Below, in pieces: positions 23,948 through 34,535 of a stretch of DNA of 64,000 nucleotides (positions are counted from its first letter, which is position 1; each line of letters starts with the position of its first letter). The DNA is from Reticulitermes speratus (lineage: Eukaryota; Arthropoda; Insecta; Blattodea; Rhinotermitidae). The DNA lies in assembly GCA_021186555.1 (NCBI GenBank), contig JAJKFL010000004.1:38533351-38597350 (forward strand). Direction: 5' to 3'. Both the position numbers and the translations under genes were made by a program. The notes under the pieces are model-generated. The model ran no database searches, was not told the DNA's origin, and was given only the letters and a program-made list of their open reading frames with translations.

Positions 23948-24292
23948 AGTCGACCTCGGTGGACTACTAGTTAGCGTGCTCGCCACCGAGGTCGATGGAT
24001 TTTTAAGGGTGATAAAAATCCGTAGCACAACTTCCTTCGGAGGGGAAGTAAAGCCGTCGGTCCCATGTCGTAGATTTACGGCATGTAAAAGAAACTTACG
24101 GGCATGAATAGAAATGTTTCGTAAGCAAAATTTAACGGCAATTTCTCACCCAAGTCTCCTGATTGCCTGCCAGATAGCTCTGGCGGTCACATCAGGATTG
24201 AGTTGAACAGCGCGGCCAGTCGGCTGGTCTCCGAACTGCAACGAATGCGCACGACCCAGTAACCTCGGAAAGAGGAGGCCCAAGCCCATATA
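23948..24292 (+). mobile_element. SINE-C with B box deleted
   Basis: Matches the copies at 39498-39850 and 40335-40688: head CCTCGGTGGACTA, body GATGGATTTTTAAGGGTGAT, AAGTAAAGCCGTCGGTCCCA, tail GAGGAGGCCCAAGCCC. The roughly 35 bp between GCTCGCCAC and CGAGGTCG, which in the other copies hold the B box GCGGGTTCGATCCCG, are missing, so this copy cannot have an intact internal promoter. Confidence 0.85.
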
Positions 24293-24324
24293 GGGCTGTT
24301 GAGCCATGGTTATTATTATATTAT

Positions 24325-24550
24325 AATTAGTAGGCTACGGGATGGACCGAGATACCGTGGTTCGATTCCTGTCAGGAGAAAGAAATTTTATCACTTCGAA
24401 GCTTCTAGACGGAGACTTGGCTTCACCCAGCCTCCTATTGTATGGGGACCTGGAGCTCCTAGAGGGGTAAAAAAAACCGAAGCACGATTCTGACCATTTA
24501 CTCCCACCTAGTGTCGAAGTTATAAATAACTGGAAAAGTTCCTCCACCCT
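24325..24550 (+). mobile_element. SINE-A, diverged, with remnant tRNA head
   Basis: The head contains CGTGGTTCGATTCCTGTC (B box). The body shows CACCCAGCCTCCTATTGTAT, AGAGGGGTAAA and the end CCTTCATGGAATGCACAGGG. Many substitutions. Confidence 0.65.
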
Positions 24551-24793
24551 AATATTCCTTCATGGAATGCACAGGGATAATTTGATCTATAAACGGCTGT
24601 GTGACAAATAGGAAAATACGGCGATTCAATGTTGGCCACCCTGAAAGGGCTTTCACAATATTAAATATATGCATTAGCAATTCTCTGATCACTTTAACTG
24701 AATTTATGTCATTCAGCACGACACAAAACCTTAAAGTAGTCAACAGAAATCTTCCAGTAAATTATAAAATGTTCTGACGATTTTGTGTAACAC
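24551..24793. other. unassigned spacer
   Basis: Nothing recognised. Confidence 0.4.
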
Positions 24794-25185
24794 TGAGAAC
24801 CAATTGTCTTCTGGACTTTGTCCATCGTCCGTCTAAAATATTAAAATATAATATAAAAATTACGACGTTTCGGAAGATGGTTCGTCTTCAGGTGATGGAC
24901 AAAGTCCAGAAGACAATTGGTTCTCAATACTATAAAACGTTATCAGAACCTCTTGGAATTTATTTCAATAACCGGTAAGGACCCTGTATTTATCCTTCGT
25001 TTAGGAGATTAGAACGCCTAAAGATTCAGTTAACAAAAACTTTCAATCACCCATTTGAGTAGGTGTCTCCCCTCCCATCACCTGAAAACGGAAGACGAAC
25101 CAGCTTCCGAAACGTCGTGATTCTTATATTATATTTTAATATATTATCCGGACGATGGACAAAGTCCAGAAGACAATTGGTTCTC
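24794..25185. mobile_element. nested inverted-repeat element
   Basis: GAGAACCAATTGTCTTCTGG at the left end appears inverted (CCAGAAGACAATTGGTTCTC) both at about 24908-24927 and again at the right end. Inner blocks ACGACGTTTCGGAAGATGG and CTTCCGAAACGTCGTGATT are also inverted. This suggests one terminal block inserted or copied several times. The motif CTGAAGACGAACC...CCGAAACGTC recalls the hammerhead-like motif of other copies. Confidence 0.6.
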
Positions 25186-25486
25186 AGAAATCTTCCATTT
25201 CGCCGACGCCCTAAAAGGCCAACTTGTCAAGATGAAAGGGAATGCAAAACTGATTTTGCTTTTGTGATTTTCGAGGAAATGCTGAAACATAATTTGTTTC
25301 TTCATGTTTAGACTACGTAACAGAGGTTGAAGACTGTCAGATGTTCTTAAATGTCTGACACACGAAATATTTGGTTCCCAGTTCATCCACATCCCCAAAA
25401 CAAAACGCTAAGCCGGTGAATTCTCATTCTCCTACCGTTTCCTAAGTTCCTCCTCCACCGGAGCCTGCGAGTTTAGTAGAGTCATT
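25186..25486. other. unassigned spacer
   Basis: Nothing recognised. Confidence 0.35.
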
Positions 25487-27085
25487 CATTTCATTCTGTA
25501 GTCTGTCTTACGACAGGTCCGTAGCCTCTTCATTCTATAGTCTGTCTTACGACAGGTCCGTAGCCTCTTCATTCTATAGTCTGTCTTACGACAGGTCCGT
25601 AGCCTCTTCATTCTATAGTCTGTCTTACGACAGGTCCGTAGCCTCTTCATTCTATAGTCTGTCTTACGACAGGTCCGTAGCCTCTTCATTCTATAGTCTG
25701 TCTTACGACAGGTCCGTAGCCTCTTCATTCTATAGTCTGTCTTACGACAGGTCCGTAGCCTCTTCATTCTATAGTCTGTCTTACGACAGGTCCGTAGCCT
25801 CTTCATTCTATAGTCTGTCTTACGACAGGTCCGTAGCCTCTTCATTCTATAGTCTGTCTTACGACAGGTCCGTAGCCTCTTCATTCTATAGTCTGTCTTA
25901 CGACAGGTCCGTAGCCTCTTCATTCTATAGTCTGTCTTACGACAGGTCCGTAGCCTCTTCATTCTATAGTCTGTCTTACGACAGGTCCGTAGCCTCTTCA
26001 TTCTATAGTCTGTCTTACGACAGGTCCGTAGCCTCTTCATTCTATAGTCTGTCTTACGACAGTCGTAGCCTCTTCATTCTATAGTCTGTCTTACGACAGG
26101 TCCGTAGCCTCTTCATTCTATAGTCTGTCTTACGACAGGTCCGTAGCCTCTTCATTCTATAGTCTGTCTTACGACAGGTCCGTAGCCTCTTCATTCTATA
26201 GTCTGTCTTACGACAGGTCCGTAGCCTCTTCATTCTATAGTCTGTCTTACGACAGGTCCGTAGCCTCTTCATTCTATAGTCTGTCTTACGACAGGTCCGT
26301 AGCCTCTTCATTCTATAGTCTGTCTTACGACAGGTCCGTAGCCTCTTCATTCTATAGTCTGTCTTACGACAGGTCCGTAGCCTCTTCATTCTATAGTCTG
26401 TCTTACGACAGGTCCGTAGCCTCTTCATTCTATAGTCTGTCTTACGACAGGTCCGTAGCCTCTTCATTCTATAGTCTGTCTTACGACAGGTCCGTAGCCT
26501 CTTCATTCTATAGTCTGTCTTACGACAGGTCCGTAGCCTCTTCATTCTATAGTCTGTCTTACGACAGGTCCGTAGCCTCTTCATTCTGTAGTCTGTCTTA
26601 CGACAGGTCCGTAGCCTCTTCATTCTATAGTCTGTCTTACGACAGGTCCGTAGCCTCTTCATTCTATAGTCTGTCTTACGACAGGTCCGTAGCCTCTTCA
26701 TTCTGTAGTCTGTCTTACGACAGGTCCGTAGCCTCTTCATTCTATAGTCTGTCTTACGACAGGTCCGTAGCCTCTTCATTCTGCAGTCTGTCTTACGACA
26801 GGTCCGTAGCCTCTTCATTCTGCAGTCTGTCTTACGACAGGTGCTAGCCTCTTCATTCTATAGTCTGTCTTACGACAGGTCCGTAGCCTCTTCATTCTGT
26901 AGTCTGTCTTACGACAGGTCCGTAGCTCTTCATTCTATAGTCTGTCTTACGACAGGTCCGTAGCCTCTTCATTCTGTAGCCTATCTTACGACAGGTCCGC
27001 AGCCTCTTCATTCTATAGTCTGTCTTACGACAGGTCCGTAGCCTCTTCATTCTGCAGTCTGTCTTACGGCAGGTGCTTAGCCTCT
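25487..27085 (-). repeat. 39-bp minisatellite, about 41 units
   Basis: Minus-strand unit TACGGACCTGTCGTAAGACA plus GACTATAGAATGAAGAGGC. Left-hand units are virtually identical; those at the right, nearest the protein tail, are more varied (CTGCAG, CTGTAG, GGTGCTAG forms). Because 39 is divisible by three and one frame lacks stops, arrays like this produce long spurious frames repeating MKRLRTCRKTDYR. Confidence 0.97.
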
Positions 27086-27205
27086 TCCAAAGCGAGTTCT
27101 CCACAGGTCGGGATCTAGTGCTTCCTCTTTCAATTTCCATTATCTTCTCTTTTTCTTAAGGTCATCAAGTAGCTGCTTACGTCTTCTCCCTCGTCTTTCC
27201 GTCAT
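25487..27205 (-). mobile_element. LINE-A 3' end, minus strand, with the largest 39-bp array
   Basis: Only about 120 bp of the protein tail remain (right end; minus-strand RKQLLDDLKK and, a few residues on, WKLKEEALDPDLWRTR), followed by about 41 units of the 39-bp repeat. The family identity comes from the fuller copies at 31680-32535 and 45018-45835. The left end passes into GAATGAAATGAATGAC on the minus strand, a short AATGA-type tail. Confidence 0.85.
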
Positions 27206-27699
27206 AGTAGAGTCACTCAGTAAAAATAAATTTCCTTTCCTCTAGACCTTTCCTAACATTTTGTCTTTACCGCTAAGATATTAATTTTTTTTAATAAATT
27301 TTTGCACAGACGTAACGAAGGTCTTTAGATTATGTTTCTTATTTGTAAATATTCCAAAGTACATGTCACAGCGAATTGCATAAAAGAAATTCGCGAATTA
27401 AAATAGAACTATGCGTGGGAGGGGTGCAAAAAGCTGAGAAATTGTAAGGGGCCCATGGTACCAGAAAGTTTGATAAAAACTGACACAGCATGAAAAGAGA
27501 GAGCGCGCTTATGGACGGTAAACACTTAAGAATATGAAAGGCCAAGATCGTGATCTATTTCGAAGACGTTTTGCACATTCGCATTGTGATCTAAGAAGCA
27601 GCTAGCTGATCACAAGTGTTTCACTTCTTACAGCATTTAAAAATGGAAATTCGGCGATGAAAATTCTAATACACAAACAAATTTGGTTTATAAGGATAA
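27206..27699. other. unassigned AT-rich region
   Basis: Nothing recognised. Confidence 0.4.
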
Positions 27700-27953
27700 A
27701 GGTGTACCTGTCTAAGCTCTGAAGTCGAAAAGAGGAAGTAAACTTATAGCTCCACCCATTCTTAATCTCGGCACAAGATGAAGTTGAGTGGTCACATTCA
27801 AGCCCCGGCTCCTTTAACACCGGAAAAGAACCCTGGTATCCAATGAATAGCAAGGCTGGGGTGGGCCCCAGAGGAGGTCTGACCGTTTCAGAGTCTCTCG
27901 GGATTTGAACCCCGGGTCATCCAGCCCGTAGCCTAGTCACTATACTGAGCTAT
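27700..27953 (-). mobile_element. SINE-A, minus strand, with head
   Basis: Minus strand: tRNA head around AATAGCTCAGTATAGTGACT, B box CCGGGGTTCAAATCCC, then GGGGCCCACCCCAGC and the CCGAGATTAAGAATGGGTGG end. Confidence 0.78.
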
Positions 27954-28504
27954 TATTTGTAATTTTTATGTCATATCTCCATTGTAGTCACGTATGTGAA
28001 TGTTGATATATCACTCTTGACTACAATCGTAACAGAATGTTTATTCCATTCGCCCTCAGGAATTAAGTCCTTTTTGCACTAGGTGCTTCGAGTGCCTGTT
28101 CAACACCTCACACCCACTCCAACACTCACTGTCCCACCTAGGTTCGCGTTCCTCAAACACTCAAATACGATTCCAGCTGCACATAATATAACGACGACTC
28201 TGTATGTACAGCACTGGACAATCCGACTGCCTCGCCTCTTTATTGTACCGAAAATACCAACACAGTTTTACTTCACTTACTATTTGCAAATCATCAATAC
28301 CTCAGCCCTGAAGTGACGTTAAAGTGGGCCCATGGTCAACATCAGAATCACAAAGAATGTTGTCCTCCTCGTATGAGGAATGTCTTTGTAAAAATATTGA
28401 AGTCAAATTCAGTACAGCACAATATCGGCGTGTTGTGACACTCAGTATGACCATTTAAATAAAGCCGTCCTCATGCACGCCAAAAATAAATACTTGGGAA
28501 TGGA
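27954..28504. other. unassigned region
   Basis: Nothing recognised. A 77-codon frame at 28083-28316 has no domain. Confidence 0.4.
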
Positions 28505-28732
28505 GTTACAGCTCCATTAATTTTTAACCTCGACAGTAAATGGAGGCGAAGTGTAAACTTGAGGCTCCAGCTGATTTATCCCCGGGAAAGAGCCCCGGTA
28601 TCCATCGAATAGAAAGCTGGGTGGGCCCCAGAGCAAGTCTGGACGGTTTGGACAAGGCAGCTATCAACCCTGGGGGAAACCGAACGACGATTCACCATGC
28701 GATCAGCCGCTATAACGACTGAGCTAACGCCG
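28505..28732 (-). mobile_element. SINE-A, minus strand
   Basis: Minus strand: head TTAGCTCAGTCGTTATAGCG, the GGGGCCCACCCAGC landmark, CTCTTTCCCGGGGA, GAGGTTAAAAATTAATGGAG. The B-box region is badly worn. Confidence 0.75.
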
Positions 28733-28837
28733 ATGTCTTTGTGGTTTGAACGGAGACAAGTTTGCCTTTAAGTGTCCGACCTCTGTTTTCTGTTGACAGT
28801 GAGTGCGACTACTGCAAAAAGATGGCTGTGTTGCTAG

Positions 28838-29325
28838 TACAGTAGGCCCTCGATTTAACGAACCCCGATTTAACGGACTTCGGATTTAACGGGAAAAAAA
28901 ATTTCTGTCCTAAAGGAAAAATTTAGAATTAGATTAAGATTTAGATTTAAATAAAAAAACTAATGTTCACATTGAAAATAACTTTGTGTGAGCTTTAAGA
29001 AAAATAAAAATAAAGTGGCGGAAACACTCGATTAGTTACATTGTATAATTTGTGACGTGTTTAGTTAAAATAAAGTTTGGTTCCTGTCGTAAATTTATTT
29101 TTCATATTTTTAACAGATATTTTAGTGACGTGTATAAATTACTAAACGTACATTATAATAATATTTTATTCACACTTATACATTATAATAACATTTTAAT
29201 ACACCCTGTATATTGTAAGTTCGTTATTAATATATGTTTTTAAAATACATTCGATTTAACGGACTTTCGGCAATAGCGGACACCACTTCCCCTCAATCAG
29301 TCCGTTAAATCGAGCGCCTACTGTA
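28838..29325. mobile_element. Tigger/pogo-like non-autonomous element, 488 bp
   Basis: TA-bounded ends: TACAGTAGGCCCTCGATTTA on the left and TAAATCGAGCGCCTACTGTA on the right, inverted. The sub-terminal phrase GATTTAACGGACTT repeats in both arms. The inside is AT-rich and non-coding. Confidence 0.78.
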
Positions 29326-29469
29326 TTATGCTTTAAGATCAAGCAGTTTAGCTTCGTCCTTCTTAGCAAAATAATGGAATTACAAACACATTTTACCCGT
29401 AGTTTGTCCTGAGGTTCTCGAGCAGACCACTGGAAAGGTTCTACGAAAACATGCATATCTAAGTGCTAA
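29326..29469. other. short unassigned spacer
   Basis: Nothing recognised. Confidence 0.3.
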
Positions 29470-29618
29470 TCGCGGACTGTTGTGAACGCGGTAATGAACC
29501 TTAGGGTGCCATAAAATGAGAGTAATTTCTCGTCTAGTTCAGGAAATGTTAGGCTCATAAGAAGAACCCTACTCCATGGAGTTAGTCAGTTAGTTAGTTA
29601 GTCAGTTAGTTAGTTAGG
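29470..29618 (+). mobile_element. LINE-B 3' end fragment with GTTA/GTCA tail
   Basis: Short protein end RTVVNAVMNLRVP then stop, about 90 bp of untranslated sequence, CTCCATGGAGTTAG and a mixed GTTA/GTCA tail. Confidence 0.65.
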
Positions 29619-29861
29619 TACGAGTGCGGTCTGTTTAAGGTTCGCCTACTACCCTTCTGAAAAAAAACGGTCACTGAGTTAATTTTTAAATCCCCACCCA
29701 TGGCCTAGATATTTCAAGTGTTCTCTTTCCTTTCGATAGTCCGGTTAAAATTCTGTATGCGCTCCTTGTTTCGATTTTATATGCCCAGCCGATCTCAACC
29801 TACTTGAATCATCACCCTACCCCACCCCCAATCCAAAAGGTAAATGTAAAGATCACCCTAG
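29619..29861. other. unassigned spacer
   Basis: Nothing recognised. Confidence 0.35.
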
Positions 29862-30095
29862 AACAGGCCATGAAGGCCCAGAGGAGGAGTAGAGGTATAG
29901 CTCTACTCTTTCTTTAACCCTGGCACTAGATGAGAGTGGGTGGTCAACTCCACACCCCGGCCGCTTTACCCCCGGGAAAGAGTCCCGGTACCCATTGTAT
30001 AGGAGGTTGGGTGGGCCCCAGGGCCGGTCTGGATGGGTGCAGAAAATCTCGCCCCCACCGGGATTCGAACCCCGGGCAGTCCAGTCCGGAATCCA
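29862..30095 (-). mobile_element. SINE-A, minus strand, well preserved, A box missing
   Basis: Minus strand: B box CGGGGTTCGAATCCCGGTGG, GGGGCCCACCCAACC, TACCGGGACTCTTTCCCGGG, GGTTAAAGAAAGAGTAGAGC. The head breaks off just upstream of the B box at TTCCGGACTGGACTG. Confidence 0.85.
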
Positions 30096-30796
30096 AAACA
30101 GTAACAAGAAACCTTAAATAAAATCGGTGTTCGAACCCAGTTTCGCTTGATAGCAAAACCAGGACCTGAGCCAGTTGAACACTCAATTAGATCCCCAGCT
30201 GAACGGGTAGCATTATCGCAAGGCAGCAGTCTGTCCGTCTGTATCTCGCCTGCCATCCCCTTGCTACATGTTCCACCAGTGAATCATATCTGCCTCTTGT
30301 ATAGTCTTCTTCCGCCCGACACCCACAGACAGCGAGTTATGTGATGAAGAATCTTCCAGCTGCCAACTTCATCAAGATAAAACATTTCGCTTCAAATGTT
30401 AACACTCCTGAACATAGACAATTTATGTTTTCGAGATACATTTTTATGTAAACTAACAGCGTTGTGACAATGTATCAATTTTACCTTTGTTTGTATCAAC
30501 AGTTTTACATTATGTAGATCTGCTGTTGGGAGTTAAGAAAATAATTATGGATCATAGAATGGATTTTAAATGCGAATGGATTATGTGATTGTGAGTTCCG
30601 ATAATTTTTTTTTAATATTGAATGAGCTCTTTCGAATAAGTTCATACAATTATTTGTATTTACTGTATGTATTTTGTTTTGTAATTGTGTATAGTTTGTT
30701 TTGTATTGTTATTTTTATGTACATTTATATGTCCATTTTTATTGTGTGTGCTAGTGTGAGGACTACTGCCACCGGGTGAAAACCCAATTGCAGTAA
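30096..30796. other. unassigned region, possible LINE 3' UTR at its end
   Basis: No gene recognised. The last 60 bp (CACCGGGTGAAAACCCAATT and GCAG) lead straight into a TAA microsatellite, as in insect non-LTR elements with TAA-type tails; the hairpin GGGT...ACCC supports a retroposon 3' end, but no coding part is seen. Confidence 0.3.
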
Positions 30797-30825
30797 GTAA
30801 TAATAATAATAATAATAATAATAAT
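30797..30825. repeat. (TAA)n microsatellite
   Basis: About nine TAA units following the possible LINE 3' end. Confidence 0.9.
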
Positions 30826-30887
30826 TAACACGATGGGAAAATCACACTTTTCATGTCCAATTTACTTTACGACTAAAATATTTCATA

Positions 30888-31355
30888 AATAACACTGTGC
30901 ATTACGTCTGACACAACATTTATTCATTATTATTTTTTTCGAAACACTACATGTTTCGGCCTAGCCTATCATCATCAGGTGTTTATTTTACACAAAAATC
31001 TTAAAATTCAAGGTAAAAATGTAATTTTTTTTGCGAGATTTCACAAGTGATATGAAATATAAATTATAATTGTCCTGTAATTCTTGGTGGTGTGTAATTT
31101 CACGAAAACGGCGTGGTGTATGAATTAAAACCTACGTATTTTAAAAATTTAGGGTTCTATTTCCTAATTAAAAGTGCTAAAATGACGATATTGTATACCA
31201 TTTGTGAGCTCTCCCAAAAAAATTTATATCTTTACCTTGACTTTTAAGTTTTTAAATAAAATAAACACCTGATGATAGGCTAGGTCGAAACATGTAGCGT
31301 TTGAGAAAATAATAATAAATACAGGCTGTGTCAGACGGAATACGTAGTGTTATTT
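30888..31355. mobile_element. inverted-repeat element with hammerhead-like motifs
   Basis: The arms (about 110 bp each) run AATAACACTGTGCATTACGT on the left and ACGTAGTGTTATTT on the right. In each arm, pointing outward, is CCTGATGATAGGCTAGG(T/C)C then GAAACATGTAG. In the right arm, AAACAC upstream can pair with GCGTTT downstream as stem I. The middle is AT-rich and non-coding. Confidence 0.65.
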
Positions 31356-31679
31356 GTGTAAGTCTGTATACACAGCGGGATGGATAGCGTCGAATTAAAA
31401 TATTTCGATTAAAAGTGGTCCACCTTACTTGTACAAAGAACTGAAAGGTAGGCTGGAAAAAAGTCTTAAATTACAATTTTACACTTTTTCAGTTTGGGTA
31501 AAAACTGCTATTTTACAGTATTTTGTAAAAACTAACACAGTCCAGTTATAATCTGTGCTTAAATATTGTTCTGTTGTTATATTTTTTCCAGAATAAATAT
31601 TTGTTGTTTCTAGGGAACAAAGTTACATTTGCATGTTACAACACTGTCGCTCTGTAATCTGGCTGTGCCAGTAAAATTA
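31356..31679. other. unassigned AT-rich spacer
   Basis: Nothing recognised. Confidence 0.35.
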
Positions 31680-32535
31680 TTCATTCTGCAGTCTGTCTTA
31701 CGACAGGTCCGTAGCCTCTTCATTCTGCAGTCTGTCTTACGACAGGTCCGTAGCCTCTTCATTCTGCAGTCTGTCTTACGACAGGTCCGTAGCCTCTTCA
31801 TTCTGCAGTCTGTCTTACGACAGATCCGTAGCCTCTTCATTCTGCAGTCTGTCTTACGACAGGTCCGTAGCTTCTTCATTCTGCAGTCTGTCTTAAGACA
31901 GGTCCGTAGCCTGTTCAATCTGCAGTCTGTCTTACGACAGGTCCGTAGCCTCTTCATTCTGCAGTCTGTCTTACGACAGGTCCGTAGCCTCTTCCAAAGC
32001 GAGTTCTCCATAGTGTGCGATCTAGTGCTTCCTCTTTCAACTTCTATTATCCTCAATTTTCCTTAAGGTCATCCAGTAGCTGCTTACGCCTTCTTCCTCG
32101 TCTTCCCGTCATTTCTATCCTTCCTTCTAACTTTCCTTCAATCGCATGTTTCAGAAGGCAGTTTCTACGCAAGATGTGACCAATCCAGTTAGCCTTTCTT
32201 CTTTTTATTGTATGTACGATATTCCTCTCCTCCTTCACTCTGTGTAATACTTCTTCATTTCTCACACGATCGGTCTAACTGATCTTCTCCATTCTTCTCC
32301 AGCACCACATTTCAAAACTTTCCAGATACTTCTGATCCACTTCCCCAAGTGTCCACGTTTCAGCACCATACAAAGCTACTCTCCAAATGTAGCACTTTAC
32401 TAGTTTCTACCTTAAATTTAAGTCCAATTTGCTGGCGAAAAGAGTCTTCTTCTTGTTGAATGTTGCTTTTGCCATGGCAATTCTGGATTTAATTTCACGT
32501 GTACACCTTGCATGATTTGTAAGTATTGCCAGTAA
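31680..32535 (-). mobile_element. LINE-A 3' end, minus strand, longest protein tail
   Basis: Minus strand from 32535: REIKSRIAMAKATFNKKKTL, then GAETWTLGEVDQKYLESFEM, WCWRRMEKIS, RNEEVLHRVKEERN, WIGHILRRN, GRRGRRRKQLLDDLKE, with a few stops and frameshifts. This is the C-terminal region (after the catalytic domain) of a non-LTR reverse transcriptase polyprotein. Eight 39-bp units follow (31680-31993). The body is 5' truncated, as usual for LINE insertions. Confidence 0.83.
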
Positions 32536-32900
32536 AATATTGCAACTTTAAAGAAGGACACTACACTTTAAGGAAATTATCATTTTTACTTAACTCAGGC
32601 TGATACAACAGGCTCGAATTATTATCAGCCTGTATCAGCGCAATGTAACCTCATCTTTACATGAAACTAAAATCAAATGTATCAAAATTTTCAAGCTGTC
32701 AGTTCGGTCGCTGTCTACGCGCTGTACCGCTGTGCTTCACTTCTTGTCACGGGCGGTGGTTTTTCTTTCGCCAGTCCATCTAAATGGACGTTGATCCTAC
32801 GTGGACTGTCGCCGGATTAACCCTGCACCTCCACGACATAAGTCTGTGGACTAACAGCCTAAGTTACGGTAAATATTAGCGTTAAACCGGGCAGAACATA
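32536..32900. other. unassigned spacer
   Basis: Nothing recognised. TCAGGCTGATACAACAGGCT and its inverted partner AGCCTGTATCAGC form a local inverted repeat near 32600-32640. Confidence 0.4.
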
Positions 32901-33298
32901 TACAGGGCATACACAAAAGAATGGTGCGGTTTCAAAAGTGAATAAAAGATTTATGTCTCACATTACACGGGCACAACATACACCGTCAGCGGCGGCAACT
33001 GTCCAAGTTTCTCATGCGCTACCAGCAGTTCGCTTCTCATGCTTACTGCGTGGCCGCGGGGTCAGTTTCAAAGATGGCGTTGCAGCAGGAGAAGGCTTTC
33101 TGTGTTCTGGGATGAGTTTGATTACCGTGTGGATGTGTGTCGTGTGACCCAAAGTGCACACATTGAAGGATTGTAATTACCAAATGAGAAACTTAGACAG
33201 TTGCCGCCGCTGACGGTGTATGTTTTGCCCGTATAAGGTGAGAAATACATTTTTTATTCACTTTTGATACCGCACCATTCTTTTGTGTATGCCCTGTA
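32901..33298 (+). mobile_element. 398-bp Tc1/mariner-type deletion derivative
   Basis: TA-bounded element with inverted terminal repeats of about 115 bp: the outer 30 bp equal those of MITE-82 (TACAGGGCATACACAAAAGA), and the inner part includes ACACCGTCAGCGGCGGCAAC on the left and its inverse GTTGCCGCCGCTGACGGTGT on the right. Between the arms lie the first and last codons of a transposase (see 33074-33176). It is the only copy here that links MITE-82 to a coding parent. Confidence 0.85.
33074..33176 (+). pseudogene. transposase remnant: N-terminus fused to C-terminus by internal deletion
   Basis: ATG at 33074 begins MALQQEKAFCVL, the usual start of a Tc1/mariner-type insect transposase group (helix-turn-helix region). 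After 12 codons the sequence jumps, at CTGG, into another frame reading WDEFDYRVDVCRVTQS, AHIEGL and a stop at 33174-33176. I recall WxEFDYRxDxCRVT followed by AHIEHL as the C-terminus of this same transposase group. The whole DDE catalytic domain, roughly 1 kb, is therefore gone, and the two ends are out of frame by one base. Confidence 0.75.
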
Positions 33299-33536
33299 TA
33301 TAATTGCAAACTATGTTTTGAAAGGTTAGAAATCAGAATATTCACCCTGACAGCGCAATTTATAGAAAGAATGTGGGTCTCAACTCCCAGTTCTGCTGAG
33401 CTATTGCAACGAATTTTTTCCTCGGTGTCTTTAAAACATTATATTCTTCTCCTTCCAGACGCCAATATTCTGGGTTCATACAGCAAATGAAATTCCCGCA
33501 GTGTTGATAATTTTTTCCCAAATACCACAAAGGTAA
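33299..33536. other. unassigned spacer
   Basis: Nothing recognised. Confidence 0.35.
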
Positions 33537-33817
33537 AGGTAGAAGTTCATCCTAGAACAGGCGACGAAGGCGCACAGGAGGAGTAGAGGTATAGCTCTAC
33601 TCTTTCTTTAACCTCGGCGCTAGACAGGGGTGGGTGGTCAACGCCACGGACCGGCCGCTTTACCCCCGGGAAAGAGACCCGGTACCCATTGTACAGGAGG
33701 CTGAGTGGGCCCCAGGGCCGGTCTGGACAGGTGCGGAAAATCTCGCCACCACCGGGATTCGATCCCCGGACCGTCCAGCTCGTAGCGAGTCGCTATACCG
33801 ACTGAGCTATCGCGGCC

Positions 33818-33818
<1 letters not shown>
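33537..33818 (-). mobile_element. SINE-A, full length, best copy
   Basis: Minus strand: tRNA-like head GCCGCGATAGCTCAGTCGGT, then ATAGCGACTCGCTACGAGC, B box GGGGATCGAATCCCGG, body with GGGGCCCACTCAGCC, CTTTCCCGGGGGTAAAGCGG, CCGAGGTTAAAGAAAGAG, and the tail CTACCTTTACCTTTGTGG. A and B boxes (RNA polymerase III internal promoter) look intact. A (TA)n run sits at the head side. Confidence 0.92.

Positions 33819-33848
<30 letters not shown>
33819..33848. repeat. (TA)n microsatellite
   Basis: About 14 TA units beside the SINE head. Confidence 0.95.
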
Positions 33849-33894
33849 ACGTGACAGAACGTAATGCGATTTACAGATTATTCTTTGGTGGTTT

Positions 33895-33942
33895 ATCAGC
33901 CTGATGATGGCTTCTTATGTACAGGCCGAAACATGTCGCATT
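33895..33942 (+). ncRNA. hammerhead-like motif
   Basis: AGC, CTGATGA, T, GGC...GCC hairpin with a longer loop, then GAAACATGTCGC. The cleavage triplet would be GTC. Stem I is weak (two or three pairs), so activity is doubtful. Confidence 0.3.
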
Positions 33943-34065
33943 AAAACCTACATTATACTAAGAGGACTTAGTTGTGACTGACGGCCATTATCCGCACATC
34001 TTAATTACAAACAACCATAACAAATCACAAATTATACACCAACAAAATGCACTATATTTTCAATC

Positions 34066-34111
34066 GATCCCCGGACCCTCAAGCCCGTAGCTAGTCGCTA
34101 TACCGACTACG
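34066..34111 (-). mobile_element. SINE-A head fragment
   Basis: Minus strand GTAGTCGGTATAGCGACTAG plus a B-box piece GGGGATCGA. The body is absent. Confidence 0.7.
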
Positions 34112-34535
34112 CCCTAAATACCATAAGCGTGTGTAATTCGAATACAACAAAAGAGCAAAATTACACTTCTTTAAAGAAAATACAGAATCAACAAACCTAT
34201 ACGTTACGAATATTTTAAATTTTATTTAAATTTCTATTGGTCAAAATTTTATCAGCCTTTACAAGTTCTTTACTTCAATCACGTTACAACGTTTAGTGCC
34301 CAGCAAAGTCTCCCAGAAACACTTATAAAACAGGCTAATACTTGTCAGCGACCGAAATATAATCGAGTGTCATTAAACAGTACAGTCTGGTACACAGATT
34401 AACGTGCCTGACAAATGTTAGTCCTTAAATGTTTCAATTCTCTTCTGAACAAAATTACTGACATTTCTTCTCTTTGAACAATAGTCTCTGTATTCCTTAA
34501 TAGGCTTCGAATATTATTGACATGACACTGAGATA
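34112..34535. other. unassigned AT-rich spacer
   Basis: Nothing recognised. Confidence 0.4.

Noticed and set aside
25487-27085. Very long open frames (up to 254 codons) repeating MKRLRTCRKTDYR or SLSYDRSVASSFC
   Set aside because: They are translations of the 39-bp array; a unit divisible by three with no stop in a frame stays open by arithmetic. The same occurs at 17.5, 31.8, 45.2 and 56.8 kb.
33537-33818. Possible genuine tRNA genes at the heads of SINE-A, B, C, D and E copies
   Set aside because: Each tRNA-like head is fused to a shared body repeated elsewhere; arms are mismatched. They are retroposons, not tRNA genes.
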